Positions 25,498 to 34,591 of a stretch of 36,753 nt of DNA are shown here, piece by piece. The number at the start of each line of letters is the position of its first letter. Within the stretch, counting starts at the first letter, position 1. The notes below the pieces were generated by a model, which did not search any database, was not told the DNA's origin, and worked only from the letters and a program-made list of their open reading frames with translations. The stretch is from Bacteroidia bacterium (GTDB lineage: Bacteria; Bacteroidota; Bacteroidia; B-17B0; Aurantibacillaceae): contig JAOAHO010000006.1 in assembly GCA_026415195.1 (NCBI GenBank), positions 44,770-81,522 of the forward strand. The letters run 5' to 3'. Both the position numbers and the translations under genes were made by a program.

Positions 25498-26568
25498 TCA
25501 AGGCGCATCATAATCCAACACCACTTTTTCCGTGAGTGGATGTGCCTGGCAAGTTAATGCATATCCCTGTTCCACTTCTGCATCGGTCAGCGCAAAATTG
25601 GCATCCATTTTAACTTTACCTTCCAACACTTTAGCCCTGCATGTACAACACACCGCACCTTTGCAACTGAACGGAGCATCCACCCCTGCTTCAATGGCGG
25701 CCTCCAAAATGTTAATACCTGAAGTTTTCAATTTAAATGTTGTTTCCACACCATAGAGTATCACTGTCACTTCTGACTCAACTTCTACATCATTGCCAAC
25801 ACCATGCTTAGCTTCAATTTCATTCACCACGGAAGAGAAATATTCGATGTGAATTTTATCATCAGCAACATTATTTTTTTTCAAAGCATTTTTAATGTTT
25901 TCCATCATGGGCCCTGGTCCACATATAAAAAATTCGTCGGCGCCGGAAGCCTGATAATTTTGAATCAATTGCATGGCTTTTTCTTCGGTTACGGGGCCTT
26001 TTAAGGCCCCATCAAAGCCGGATGGCAAATCGTCATACAAGTAAGTAATTTTTAATTTTTCCGGGTTATTTTTATTCAACTGTTCCAATTCATTTTTAAA
26101 AATGACGGAAGCTTCATTACGATTGGCATAGAACAAATGTATGGTACTTTGTTTTTCCACAAACAATACGCTTTTTATAATGCTCATCATGGGGGTTATG
26201 CCGCTTCCGCCTGCAAACAATACATATTTTTTTTTGTTTGAACCCGATAATGGCGTATTGAATTTTCCCATCGGGGTCATAACCTCAACTTCATCCCCCA
26301 CTTTGAGTTCTCTGTTGATAAATACCGACATTTTTCCGCCAGGTACTTCTTTGACGGCCACTTTCAAAACACGCTCGTGTGGAGCAGTACATAAACTGTA
26401 AGATCGACGAACTTCCTGTCCGTCGATATTTAATTTGAAGGTGATGTATTGTCCCATTTTAAATAGAAACTCCGGTTGGATAGGTGCCGGAACATCAAGC
26501 ACTACCGAAACCGCATCGGGAGTCTCGCGAATGATTTCCTTGACTTTCAATTTATGGAACCTTGCCAT
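25498..26568 (-). CDS. FAD/NAD(P)H ferredoxin reductase with C-terminal [2Fe-2S] domain (PaaE-like)
   Basis: A 356-residue class IB reductase: an FAD-binding beta-barrel with RSYS (55-58), an NAD(P)-binding domain with GGSGITP (120-126) and CGPGPMM, and a C-terminal plant-type ferredoxin domain with the cluster ligands Cys302, Cys307, Cys310 and Cys340 (C-x4-C-x2-C...C). This order matches PaaE, the electron-transfer subunit of phenylacetyl-CoA epoxidase, and related hydroxylase reductases. No other paa genes are in the window, and Bacteroidota carry similar stand-alone reductases, so I do not assign the paa pathway. It is expected to pass electrons from NAD(P)H through FAD and the cluster to an oxygenase or another acceptor. 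It is divergent from hldD. Confidence 0.88.
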   Translation of the reverse strand: MARFHKLKVKEIIRETPDAVSVVLDVPAPIQPEFLFKMGQYITFKLNIDGQEVRRSYSLCTAPHERVLKVAVKEVPGGKMSVFINRELKVGDEVEVMTPMGKFNTPLSGSNKKKYVLFAGGSGITPMMSIIKSVLFVEKQSTIHLFYANRNEASVIFKNELEQLNKNNPEKLKITYLYDDLPSGFDGALKGPVTEEKAMQLIQNYQASGADEFFICGPGPMMENIKNALKKNNVADDKIHIEYFSSVVNEIEAKHGVGNDVEVESEVTVILYGVETTFKLKTSGINILEAAIEAGVDAPFSCKGAVCCTCRAKVLEGKVKMDANFALTDAEVEQGYALTCQAHPLTEKVVLDYDAP

Positions 26569-26642
26569 AATACAAAATGAAGTTCTAAAAATACAAATTG
26601 TTGTAAAAATGGTTCAACGATTTTAATTTTTTACTTTTGTGC

Positions 26643-27614
26643 ATGCGCATTCTTCTAACCGGAGCAGCCGGGTTTATTGGTAGTTGTATGATAAAATCCC
26701 TGAATGATGAGGGAATTTACGACATTTGGATCTGTGATGATTTTTTGAAAAAAGAAAAAGAACCAAATTATTCTCAAAAAAAATTTTCCCAAAAAATAGA
26801 ACGCAATGCTTTATTTAATTTCCTGGAACAATCGAAATCATCGCCCGATTGGATAATTCACATCGGTGCCCGAACTGATACGACTGAATTCAATGATTCG
26901 GTTTTTGATTCCTTAAATGTTGAGTATTCAAAGAAACTATGGGAATATGCCACACAGCGGCAAATTCCGTTTATCTACGCTTCTTCGGCGGCCACTTACG
27001 GACTGGGCGAGCATGGTTATTCCGACGATGAAAACAAAATTCATTTACTGAGGCCCCTTAACCCTTACGGATGGTCGAAGCAAAAATTCGATTTGTGGGC
27101 ATTGGAACAAAGAAATACCCCTCCGCATTGGTACGGATTTAAATTTTTTAATGTATATGGTCCCAACGAATACCATAAGGGACGCATGGCATCGGTGGTA
27201 TTTCATGGTTTTAATCAGGTGAAAGAAAAAGGCACTATTCGTCTGTTCCGTTCTCATAAAGAAGGCATACCCGACGGGCATCAGAAAAGAGATTTTATTT
27301 ATGTGAAAGACATTATAAGCGTAATTTTATATTTCATGAAGCATCAACCTGGATCAGGTATTTATAACTTAGGTTCGGGAACTGCCCGAACATTTCTGGA
27401 TTTGGCCACAGCAGTGTTCAATGCCATGAATGTATTACCTAAAATCGAATGGATTGACACTCCTGAAGATATACGCAGCACCTATCAATACTACACCTGT
27501 GCTGATATTCAAAAGCTTCGAACTAAAGGTAAATATGACAAACCATTCTATACACTAGAAGAGGGCATTGAAGATTATGTAAAAAATTATTTAATCCCTC
27601 ATGTATTTCTTTAA
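26643..27614 (+). CDS. hldD: ADP-L-glycero-D-manno-heptose 6-epimerase
   Basis: Short-chain dehydrogenase/reductase that epimerises ADP-heptose for the LPS core. From the ATG at 26643 the protein has 323 residues; a TTG two codons earlier is not needed. It shows the NAD(P)-binding GAAGFIG loop (7-13), YASSAATYG with the conserved Ser, the catalytic pair Tyr142 and Lys146 (YGWSK), FNVYGPNEYHKGRMASV, and RLFRSHKEGIPDGHQKRDFIYV, the last of which is specific to the HldD branch. It fits with lpxH and bamA elsewhere in the window. The neighbouring genes are unrelated and convergent or divergent, so it is probably transcribed alone. A TAnnTTTG-like octamer at 26632-26639 sits too close to the start codon to be a normal -7 element. 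Confidence 0.93.
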   Translation: MRILLTGAAGFIGSCMIKSLNDEGIYDIWICDDFLKKEKEPNYSQKKFSQKIERNALFNFLEQSKSSPDWIIHIGARTDTTEFNDSVFDSLNVEYSKKLWEYATQRQIPFIYASSAATYGLGEHGYSDDENKIHLLRPLNPYGWSKQKFDLWALEQRNTPPHWYGFKFFNVYGPNEYHKGRMASVVFHGFNQVKEKGTIRLFRSHKEGIPDGHQKRDFIYVKDIISVILYFMKHQPGSGIYNLGSGTARTFLDLATAVFNAMNVLPKIEWIDTPEDIRSTYQYYTCADIQKLRTKGKYDKPFYTLEEGIEDYVKNYLIPHVFL

Positions 27615-27619
27615 TTTTT

Positions 27620-28054
27620 TTATTTCTTTTTGATTTTCTTTTTCTTGTAAAGTCCCTTTTTTAAGTTATATCGTATTGCATCCCAATATTCCCTGGTATA
27701 ATCCACAAAGATTTCTTCTCCGGCCTGGATATCACGAGTGGCAACGATATAACATTTATCGTTGTGAATTTCATATTGGGCATTGTTTTTTAAACCTTTC
27801 ACCCTGACCAGGCCATTGGCATCATTGGCGTAACGGGCTTTATATTGTGGAGTATTATATGCATCAATGCATTTATCTCTTCTGATGTAAAACAAATATC
27901 CATCTTTTTCTTCTTCTACCCTTTTCTTGTATTCTTTCCAGTGAATGATCTCACCACGATATTCAATGATTTTAGTGCCTTTTGGAATAAATTTATCGGT
28001 ATAAAGGCCTTTTCCGACGCCGGGTAATTGGGATTTTTTCACTATCAGTGCCAT
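27620..28054 (-). CDS. SET-domain protein (putative lysine methyltransferase)
   Basis: A 144-residue stand-alone SET domain with a basic tail. The AdoMet-binding start is GVGKGLYT (12-19, equivalent to the eukaryotic GWGxxA/V), then an I-SET insert with KYKARYANDAN (71-80) in the place of the R-F-x-N-H-S-C motif, and the closing EEIFVDY (113-119) equivalent to EELxxDY. The Asn is kept but His is replaced by Asp, and no Cys-rich post-SET region is present; the tail (residues about 130-144) is mostly Lys. SET proteins methylate lysines, mostly in eukaryotes, but similar short forms occur in bacteria and viruses. The substrate is unknown; ribosomal or DNA-binding proteins are possible. It is convergent with hldD and lies 45 bases before the sensor kinase on the same strand's downstream side. 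Confidence 0.82.
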   Translation of the reverse strand: MALIVKKSQLPGVGKGLYTDKFIPKGTKIIEYRGEIIHWKEYKKRVEEEKDGYLFYIRRDKCIDAYNTPQYKARYANDANGLVRVKGLKNNAQYEIHNDKCYIVATRDIQAGEEIFVDYTREYWDAIRYNLKKGLYKKKKIKKK

Positions 28055-28099
28055 GATAATTCAAAGCCGCAAATCTATAAAAGTTTTCGCTTAAAAAAA

Positions 28100-29071
28100 T
28101 TAATTCTGTTGCTTCATCTTCCATTCAAAAATGTGCATTCCACACTCAAAATAATAGTTCAAACGATGTCCCATCCTTTCACAAAACGATTTCGAAACAA
28201 ATAACCCCAGCCCATTGCCTGTTGAGGTATTTTCAATACGCTTAAAGGGCATAAACATTTCTTTTAAAAATTTTTCATGAAAAGGTTTTCCCTCGTTTTT
28301 CACTTGAAATAATATTTTATCATTATCTTTTTTAAGCTGCACATAGACCATTGAATTTTCATGTGAATACCCCAAAGCGTTTTGAACAAGATTATTTATG
28401 ATACTGACGGACATTTCTTCATCTGCCAAAACCTGAGCATTCTTTACCGAATCTGATATTTCCAGTTTAATTCTTTTTCGTTGTTGATCATTTAGCTTAG
28501 CTAAAGTTTTAACAATAAACTCAGATATATTCAAAGATACTAATTGAGGAGAAATCCGACCATACATTAACTGTCTGCTTTGGAGCAGGTTATTAATAAG
28601 AAAATTCATGCGATCGGCATCCGACAGTGCCTGCCGGATATGATCTGAAATTTCCGGATTTAATGTGCGGGTTCTGAGCAATGCCTGAAGTTGGAGGCGA
28701 AGTGAGGTAATCGGTGTTTTGAGTTCATGTGTGATACCGGTAAAAAAATATTCCCTTTCGCGAAGACGATGTTTGTCCTTTTGTTCCAAACAGATAATCC
28801 AGTAAAATCCCAATACCAACAATAAAAGAAAAATTGTTCCCTCTCCTATAATCATTAATTTTTTTCGGAAAAATTCATTATCCAGATATGCCATTTTTTG
28901 ATTCATGGTATTAACGTCGGTGGTTTGCAGGGCTGTCAATTGTTTTTTAAAATCTAAAAGATCATGATAATTTCTGTAAAACAGAAATTCCCACCATAAA
29001 AACTGCAACAGAATATAAGCAAAAAAAACAAAAACAAATATTTTTCTGAAACTTTTAATGTGATTTATCAT
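28100..29071 (-). CDS. Membrane sensor histidine kinase without adjacent response regulator
   Basis: A 323-residue two-component sensor kinase. Two hydrophobic segments (about 11-32 and 72-94) flank a small periplasmic loop of about 40 residues; a HisKA domain follows with the phospho-accepting His115 in THELKTP, then the HATPase domain with the N box NNLVQNALGYS (226-236) and the G2 box GNGLGL (285-290). The G1 box, usually D-x-G-x-G, reads KNEGKPF (258-264): the Asp that normally contacts adenine is Asn or absent. The DHp helix has the usual hydrophobic pattern. The gene overlaps the end of mfd by 17 bases and no response regulator is nearby, so it either works with a distant partner or is a pseudo-kinase; activity is uncertain. 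Confidence 0.87.
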   Translation of the reverse strand: MINHIKSFRKIFVFVFFAYILLQFLWWEFLFYRNYHDLLDFKKQLTALQTTDVNTMNQKMAYLDNEFFRKKLMIIGEGTIFLLLLVLGFYWIICLEQKDKHRLREREYFFTGITHELKTPITSLRLQLQALLRTRTLNPEISDHIRQALSDADRMNFLINNLLQSRQLMYGRISPQLVSLNISEFIVKTLAKLNDQQRKRIKLEISDSVKNAQVLADEEMSVSIINNLVQNALGYSHENSMVYVQLKKDNDKILFQVKNEGKPFHEKFLKEMFMPFKRIENTSTGNGLGLFVSKSFCERMGHRLNYYFECGMHIFEWKMKQQN

Positions 29072-32000
29072 GTTCTGTCAGATGATTGGCCACCATAATG
29101 GAATTCATAATGTTCAAAGCATCTTCAAACCCATAAACGCCTGAAATTTGTAAGAAAACAAACTTTTCATCGCTCATAAGCCGGCATTGCTGAGGATGTG
29201 ACTGAATGTACTGAAGAATTTTTTCAAATGGCTCTGATTCAAAATATGCTTTTCTCGACTCACCACCAGGAATCCTTCCTTTTAATTGCTTGTTTTTAAG
29301 ATAAATTTTATCAAATCCCAGTTGGAAAGCCAGATGTTTGAATTTGATTAAAGCAATGAAATCAGTAACTTGTTTGGGTAAGGGGCCGAATCGGTCTTTA
29401 AGTTCTGCTTCCACTTGTGTCCACTCTGCTTCTTCTTTAATTTGATTCAGCCTGCGATATATAGCCATACGTTCATGCATATCGGGAATGTACGAATCGG
29501 GAATTCGGGCTTCCAGGTCGGTCTCGATGGTAATGTCTTCGTCGGGAAGAGCGTGTTGCAATGAGGTCATTTCGGGGTTTCCCGGATTTTCTTCTTTCAG
29601 TTCCCGAATGGCTTCGTTCAGGATTTTCATGTAGGTTTCCAGCCCCATTTCATAAATAAATCCACTTTGTTCTGCACCTAGCAAATTACCAGCTCCACGA
29701 ATGTCCAAATCACGAAGCGCAATTTGAAAACCGCTGCCCAAATCCGAGAATTCAACCAGAGCCTGAAGCCGCTTTTGTGCCTCGGATGGTAATCCGTGCA
29801 GGAATGGAACCACAAGAAGGCAATAGGCCTTTTTATCGGAACGCCCCACCCTGCCCCGCATCTGATGTAAATCGCTCAGTCCAAAAAAATGCGCATTATT
29901 AATAATAATTGTATTCGCATTGGAAATATCAATACCATTTTCTATAATGGTTGTGCAAAAAAGGATATCGGATTTACCTTCCACAAAGCGCAACAATTCT
30001 TTTTCAAGTTCATCGGCTTTCATCTGGCCATGGGCAACACTGATTTGCATCTCAGGTATTTTGTTTTTGAATTTAAGTGCAAGATCCTGAAGATCGTTTA
30101 CCCGATGATGGATGAAATATACCTGCCCCCCTCGTTGAATTTCTTTTCTGATGGCCTCAGCTATGGCATCTTCGTCGTAGACCAAAAGCCGTGTATGCAC
30201 AGGAAGACGATTGGGAGGAGGAGTATTTATGATTGACAAATCACGTGAACCCAACAAACTGTGCTGTAAGGTTCGTGGAATAGGCGTAGCAGTTAAAGTA
30301 AGGGTATCTATGTTTTCTTTAAGTAATTTGATTTTATCTTTAGCAGCCACACCGAATTTTTGCTCTTCATCGATAATCAACAAACCCAAATCTTTAAATT
30401 CTACGTCCTTACTAATAAGTCTGTGTGTACCGATGATGATGTCGGTTTTTCCTTCTTTGAGTGCTGCCAGAGTTTTTTTTATTTCCTTGGCCGTTTTAAA
30501 TCGACTAATAAAATCCACGATGCAAGGAAATTCTTTTAATCGCCTGGAAAAAGTCTGGTAGTGCTGATAAGCCAAGATAGTGGTTGGTACCAGAACAGCC
30601 ACTTGTTTTCCGGAACATACGGCCTTAAATGCTGCCCTAATGGCAATTTCGGTTTTACCGAACCCAACATCCCCACACACCAGCCTATCCATAGGATAGT
30701 CTGACATCATATCCGACTTTACTTCGCGGGTAACTTTCAGTTGGTCGGGAGTATCTTCAAATTCAAACGATGCCTCCAGTTCCAGTTCCAGGTAATTATC
30801 GGGCTGAAATGCAAATCCTTTCGAGGATTTGCGCTTGGCATAAAGCTTAATAAGGTCGTAACTTAATTCTTTGATCTGGCGCTTGGCTTTTTGCTTTACT
30901 TTTTCCCAGTTGGCACTGCCAAGCCTGTCGAGATTTGGCGGCGATCCTTCTTTTCCGACATATTTCGAAATTTTATGCAACTGATGCACCCCTACATATA
31001 AAATATCATTATTCTTATACACCAATCGGATGGCTTCCTGGATTTTGCCATTAAGGTTAATTTTTTCAAGCCCTCCATACCGGCCAATTCCATGATCGAT
31101 ATGCACCACATAATCGCCGGGATTTAAACCTGACAATGAATTTAAAATATTTTTTTTTCTTCCTCCCTTCAAAGGATCAGAAATTTCTTTATGGAATACT
31201 TTACCAAATACCGAATAATCACTGAAGAAAGCCAGGCGGGTGTTATGACAAATAAACCCTTCCTGTACTTGAATAGGTAGAAAAGATATTAATTCATGGG
31301 AAGGAACCTTTTCGCGTCCGGCAATCTGAAAATCATCCAATATGGCAATCAGCCTTTCATATTGCCTGGGGTTCATGGAAAGAAAATAGTTCCAGTAACC
31401 GGCATCTATCAAATCCATCAAGTGCTTTTTAAATAAATCAAATTTTTTTTGAAAAACCGGTTGAGGTGAAGTATTCAGTTCGATGGTTTCCGCTTGCATT
31501 TCATGATGTCCTACAAAAATGCTTTTATCAAATTTTTTGAGTTCATGGAAAATTTTATCAGATTTTATCTCCGATTGAATTATATCAAAGACCGAAGCCG
31601 GTTCAAAAACCACCAGCAGGTCATTCTTCAAATCAAAAAATTCCGTCAGAAGGACATTTTGTTCAGCTTCCTGATGAGTATCAGGAAGAATTTCAGCCAA
31701 CATTAATGATTGTTCCGAAATCTGACTTTCTGGGTCGAACTCCCGGATATCTTCCACGGTATCGCCCCACCATACAATCCGTAGGGGTTTTTGAGAAGCC
31801 ATGGAAAAAACATCCACAATGCTTCCCCTTCGGGCAAAGACACCGGGTCCATAGACGGTTTCCTTTTCCGTAAAGCCAACCTCTTGTAGGTAATTGCAAA
31901 AAAAATCTTGTGATAAGGTATTCCCTTTCTCGATAATAAATTTTTCTTTTTGAATTTTTTCGGGTGAAGGATAAGAATCAAATAAAGCCTGAATGTCGGT

Positions 32001-32321
32001 GAAAATAAGAATACTTTGAACGCCTGAGGTTAACTTACCAAGAATTCGGCTTCTTTCAAGCTTTCTGCTTTCTTCAGGCAAAGAGTGAACAGAAGAAGGT
32101 AAAAAAAAGGATCGAACGGATTTTTCTTTATGAAAAAATGTAATTTCCTCGAATTCAAGAAAATGTCGTTCTGCTTCCCCTACATCACTAAAAAGGATTA
32201 AGCATCGTTTTTGAGTCAAAAGATTTAACAAATCGTATAAAAGAAATGAATAAGCGGGACGACATACTCCGGTAAAAGTTGTTTTTGAATTAAAAATCTG
32301 ATTTTCAAATAAATAAACCAC
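29055..32321 (-). CDS. mfd: Transcription-repair coupling factor Mfd
   Basis: Mfd is the ATP-dependent translocase that removes RNA polymerase stalled at DNA lesions and recruits UvrA for nucleotide excision repair. The 1088-residue length fits. The N-terminal UvrB-homology region is followed by the RNA polymerase-interacting domain (DYVVHIDHGIGRYGG), and the helicase core has Walker A GDVGFGKT (near residue 550), DEEQKFG, LTATPIPRTL and the MRGRVGRSDKKAYC motif VI; the TRCF C-terminal domain is complete. The start is GTG at 32321; no upstream ATG in frame is present. A TATCTTTG octamer at 32327-32334 on the minus strand is a weak promoter candidate. The sensor kinase gene overlaps its 3' end, so both are on one transcript. 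Confidence 0.97.
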   Translation of the reverse strand: MVYLFENQIFNSKTTFTGVCRPAYSFLLYDLLNLLTQKRCLILFSDVGEAERHFLEFEEITFFHKEKSVRSFFLPSSVHSLPEESRKLERSRILGKLTSGVQSILIFTDIQALFDSYPSPEKIQKEKFIIEKGNTLSQDFFCNYLQEVGFTEKETVYGPGVFARRGSIVDVFSMASQKPLRIVWWGDTVEDIREFDPESQISEQSLMLAEILPDTHQEAEQNVLLTEFFDLKNDLLVVFEPASVFDIIQSEIKSDKIFHELKKFDKSIFVGHHEMQAETIELNTSPQPVFQKKFDLFKKHLMDLIDAGYWNYFLSMNPRQYERLIAILDDFQIAGREKVPSHELISFLPIQVQEGFICHNTRLAFFSDYSVFGKVFHKEISDPLKGGRKKNILNSLSGLNPGDYVVHIDHGIGRYGGLEKINLNGKIQEAIRLVYKNNDILYVGVHQLHKISKYVGKEGSPPNLDRLGSANWEKVKQKAKRQIKELSYDLIKLYAKRKSSKGFAFQPDNYLELELEASFEFEDTPDQLKVTREVKSDMMSDYPMDRLVCGDVGFGKTEIAIRAAFKAVCSGKQVAVLVPTTILAYQHYQTFSRRLKEFPCIVDFISRFKTAKEIKKTLAALKEGKTDIIIGTHRLISKDVEFKDLGLLIIDEEQKFGVAAKDKIKLLKENIDTLTLTATPIPRTLQHSLLGSRDLSIINTPPPNRLPVHTRLLVYDEDAIAEAIRKEIQRGGQVYFIHHRVNDLQDLALKFKNKIPEMQISVAHGQMKADELEKELLRFVEGKSDILFCTTIIENGIDISNANTIIINNAHFFGLSDLHQMRGRVGRSDKKAYCLLVVPFLHGLPSEAQKRLQALVEFSDLGSGFQIALRDLDIRGAGNLLGAEQSGFIYEMGLETYMKILNEAIRELKEENPGNPEMTSLQHALPDEDITIETDLEARIPDSYIPDMHERMAIYRRLNQIKEEAEWTQVEAELKDRFGPLPKQVTDFIALIKFKHLAFQLGFDKIYLKNKQLKGRIPGGESRKAYFESEPFEKILQYIQSHPQQCRLMSDEKFVFLQISGVYGFEDALNIMNSIMVANHLTEHDKSH

Positions 32322-32402
32322 TTATGCAAAGATATGCTTTACGGTTTTAATTGAATGATAAATGAATTTGTTAAATACTGTGGTAATTGAAAAAAAATTT
32401 AT

Positions 32403-32410
32403 TACATTTG
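32403..32410 (+). promoter_or_regulatory. -7 promoter element candidate for the Omp28-like gene
   Basis: TACATTTG matches the TAnnTTTG octamer 14 bases before the start codon, but the nearest TTG (32387-32389) is only 13 bases upstream, so the -33 part is not convincing. Confidence 0.3.
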
Positions 32411-32424
32411 GGAAAAATTAGGTT

Positions 32425-34416
32425 ATGAGAAAAATTATTACATCATTCTGTTTACTTGTCGGCATTTTATTAAATGCGCAAGTTACCCGTACGGTGCTTT
32501 ATGAAGAGTTCACCGGTGAAAACTGTCCGCCATGTGCCGCAACAAATCCATGGTTGGATAATTTCTTATTGAGTGCACCCAACAACACTAAAGTAATCTT
32601 GATCAAATGGCAAGTGCCCATTCCATCCGCTCCATCGAACACATGGTCTTTGTATCAAACCAATAAAGCGGAAATAAATTGGAGGTATCAAGCTTCAGGT
32701 TATGGATATCAGTCTCAAAATACCCCCACCAGCAGTATTACAAACGGAATAAATTCAGCACCTCAGGGTAGAATAGACGGCCAACATCAATGGCTATTTG
32801 GTGCAGCAAGTAATCATCCGGGAAATTTAACTTCAGCAGCTATTAATTCTGCTCAGGCACAACCTACCCCTTTCAGTATTACCTTAACTCCAAACTGGGA
32901 TCCTACTTATACCCAGGCTACCGTGAATGTTGCCATTAATGCTCAAAGTGCATTTACTGCCAGCGGTAACCTGGTTTTCAGGTTGTGTTTGGTCGAAAGA
33001 GAAATAAATTTTGCCACACCTCCGGGTTCAAACGGAGAAAAGACATTTCATGATGTAGTAAGGAAATCATATCCCACCACTACTTCCGGCACAGTAGTAA
33101 CCGGTATGGGAACCAGTATTCCAAATAATTTTACTGCAGGCCAAACTCATACATTTTCAGTGGTCTGCCCCATTCCAAACTACATTACCGACCTTTCCCA
33201 AATGGCTTTTGTTGGCTTTATTCAGGATGATGGAAATAAGAAAGTTTGGCAAGCAGCACGCACACCACAACCATCAATTCCTAATGACATCAAATTCAAC
33301 AGTGTGATAATGAATAACGTAATATGCGGTACAACGATCAATCCTACAATTAATGTTAAAAATAATGGTACCAATCCTATTACAAGCTTAACAATTACAC
33401 CCTATGTTAACGGTATTGCTCAAACACCCTATGTTGCTAATGTAAATATTGCCGGTGGTTCTACTGCTAACGTAAGCCTGGGTACATATAATTTAACCGG
33501 CGGACCAACCCATGTATTTTCTGTCAATATTACCGGTGTGAGCGGAGGAGATATCAATACAGCTAATAATAAAGGATCTTTTAGTTTTGTAAATGTTACA
33601 AGTTATCTTCCAGGTCCGGTAACAGAATCATTTACCACTTCATCACCTTTCCCTCCCACAAATTGGTTCAGAACAAATCCTGACGGAGGAACCTTTACAT
33701 GGGGATGGCATTCAGCTGGTCTAAATGGTGCAGGTTCTGCTAAATATGATTTCTTTAACAATGCCGTAATAGGTGATGTGGATGAACTTTATCTACCTCC
33801 AAGCAATTTTAGCAGTCAGAGCAATATTGTCTTAACTTTTGATTATGCTTATACCTATTATACTGCTCCACCAAACAATGAAAATGACAAATTGGAAGTT
33901 ATGATATCTACAAACTGCGGTAATTCCTGGACTGTGGTTGATATGATGTCGGGAACAAGCATGACAACTGCTCCTAATTCAACCAGTGCCTTTACACCTT
34001 CAAGCCCCAATCAATGGAAAAGCAGGCTAATTTCGCTTCCTGCAGCAGCCAATAATCCCTCTGTTCTGGTTAAATTTGTTGCTACTGCCGATTACGGTAA
34101 TAATCTCTACATCGACAACGTTAATTTGCAAAGCATTACGGCATTGAAAAAATATGACTTAAACCAACTTGTTCATTTATTCCCAAACCCCACCAGAGAT
34201 GCATCTAACCTTACAATTCATGCCAAAGAAAGCGGTAACCTGACTGTTAATGTAATTAATATGATCGGTCAGGAAGTGTTCAGGACTTCAAAAAATATCA
34301 ACGAAGGATTTAATCAAATCAGCATCCCTTCTTCACAATGGGAAAGCGGAGTTTATTTAATAAACATCACCCTTAACGGAGAACATACGGTTAAAAAGCT
34401 TAACGTAACCAAATAA
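32425..34416 (+). CDS. Omp28-like/thioredoxin-like secreted protein with T9SS type A sorting domain
   Basis: A 663-residue secreted protein with a signal peptide (MRKIITSFCLLVGILLNAQ). Residues about 22-280 resemble the Omp28-related family with a thioredoxin-like EEFTGENCPPC motif (Cys34, Cys37), then a region of beta-rich spacing (about 285-390, CARDB-like), then a choice-of-anchor J/MAM-like domain (about 400-570; TESFTTSSPFPPTNWF, VLTFDYAYTYY, NNLYIDNVNLQ), and a T9SS type A sorting domain from about 580 (HLFPNPTRDASNLTI, GVYLINITLNGEHTVKKL). The CPPC motif may be redox active, or structural; this is not resolved by eye. The protein is expected on the cell surface. It is followed by a strong terminator at 34435-34470 and stands alone in its transcription unit. 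Confidence 0.87.
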   Translation: MRKIITSFCLLVGILLNAQVTRTVLYEEFTGENCPPCAATNPWLDNFLLSAPNNTKVILIKWQVPIPSAPSNTWSLYQTNKAEINWRYQASGYGYQSQNTPTSSITNGINSAPQGRIDGQHQWLFGAASNHPGNLTSAAINSAQAQPTPFSITLTPNWDPTYTQATVNVAINAQSAFTASGNLVFRLCLVEREINFATPPGSNGEKTFHDVVRKSYPTTTSGTVVTGMGTSIPNNFTAGQTHTFSVVCPIPNYITDLSQMAFVGFIQDDGNKKVWQAARTPQPSIPNDIKFNSVIMNNVICGTTINPTINVKNNGTNPITSLTITPYVNGIAQTPYVANVNIAGGSTANVSLGTYNLTGGPTHVFSVNITGVSGGDINTANNKGSFSFVNVTSYLPGPVTESFTTSSPFPPTNWFRTNPDGGTFTWGWHSAGLNGAGSAKYDFFNNAVIGDVDELYLPPSNFSSQSNIVLTFDYAYTYYTAPPNNENDKLEVMISTNCGNSWTVVDMMSGTSMTTAPNSTSAFTPSSPNQWKSRLISLPAAANNPSVLVKFVATADYGNNLYIDNVNLQSITALKKYDLNQLVHLFPNPTRDASNLTIHAKESGNLTVNVINMIGQEVFRTSKNINEGFNQISIPSSQWESGVYLINITLNGEHTVKKLNVTK

Positions 34417-34434
34417 TTTTTTTAATTTCTTTGC

Positions 34435-34470
34435 AAAGCACACCTATTGGTTTGGTGTGCTTTTTTTTTT
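34435..34470 (+). terminator. Rho-independent terminator after the Omp28-like gene
   Basis: A ten-base-pair perfect stem AAAGCACACC (34435-34444) with GGTGTGCTTT (34454-34463), nine-base loop, followed by an uninterrupted T run to 34470. It is the clearest terminator in the window. Confidence 0.9.
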
Positions 34471-34574
34471 GGCCTTTTTTTATAAGTTCTTGACTTAATT
34501 TTATTTTATCTTGGCCTATACGATTTTTAAAACAAAAATACCCTCTTGAAGGTTAATATATTGTTGAAAATCAC

Positions 34575-34582
34575 TATATTTG
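34575..34582 (+). promoter_or_regulatory. -7 promoter element of the suf operon
   Basis: TATATTTG, followed by CA, is the typical Bacteroidota -7 sequence. The best upstream TTG (34546-34548) lies 26 bases away, longer than usual. Transcription would start near 34588, giving a leader of about 57 bases that begins just before the palindrome at 34592-34606. Confidence 0.5.
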
Positions 34583-34591
34583 CAATGAAAA

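Noticed and set aside
25498-26568. Phenylacetate degradation locus.
   Set aside because: Only one PaaE-like reductase is present, with no paaABCD or other paa genes nearby.
26632-26639. TACTTTTG as promoter -7 element of hldD.
   Set aside because: It ends 3 bases before the ATG, so transcription would start within or after the start codon, and no TTG lies at a suitable distance.
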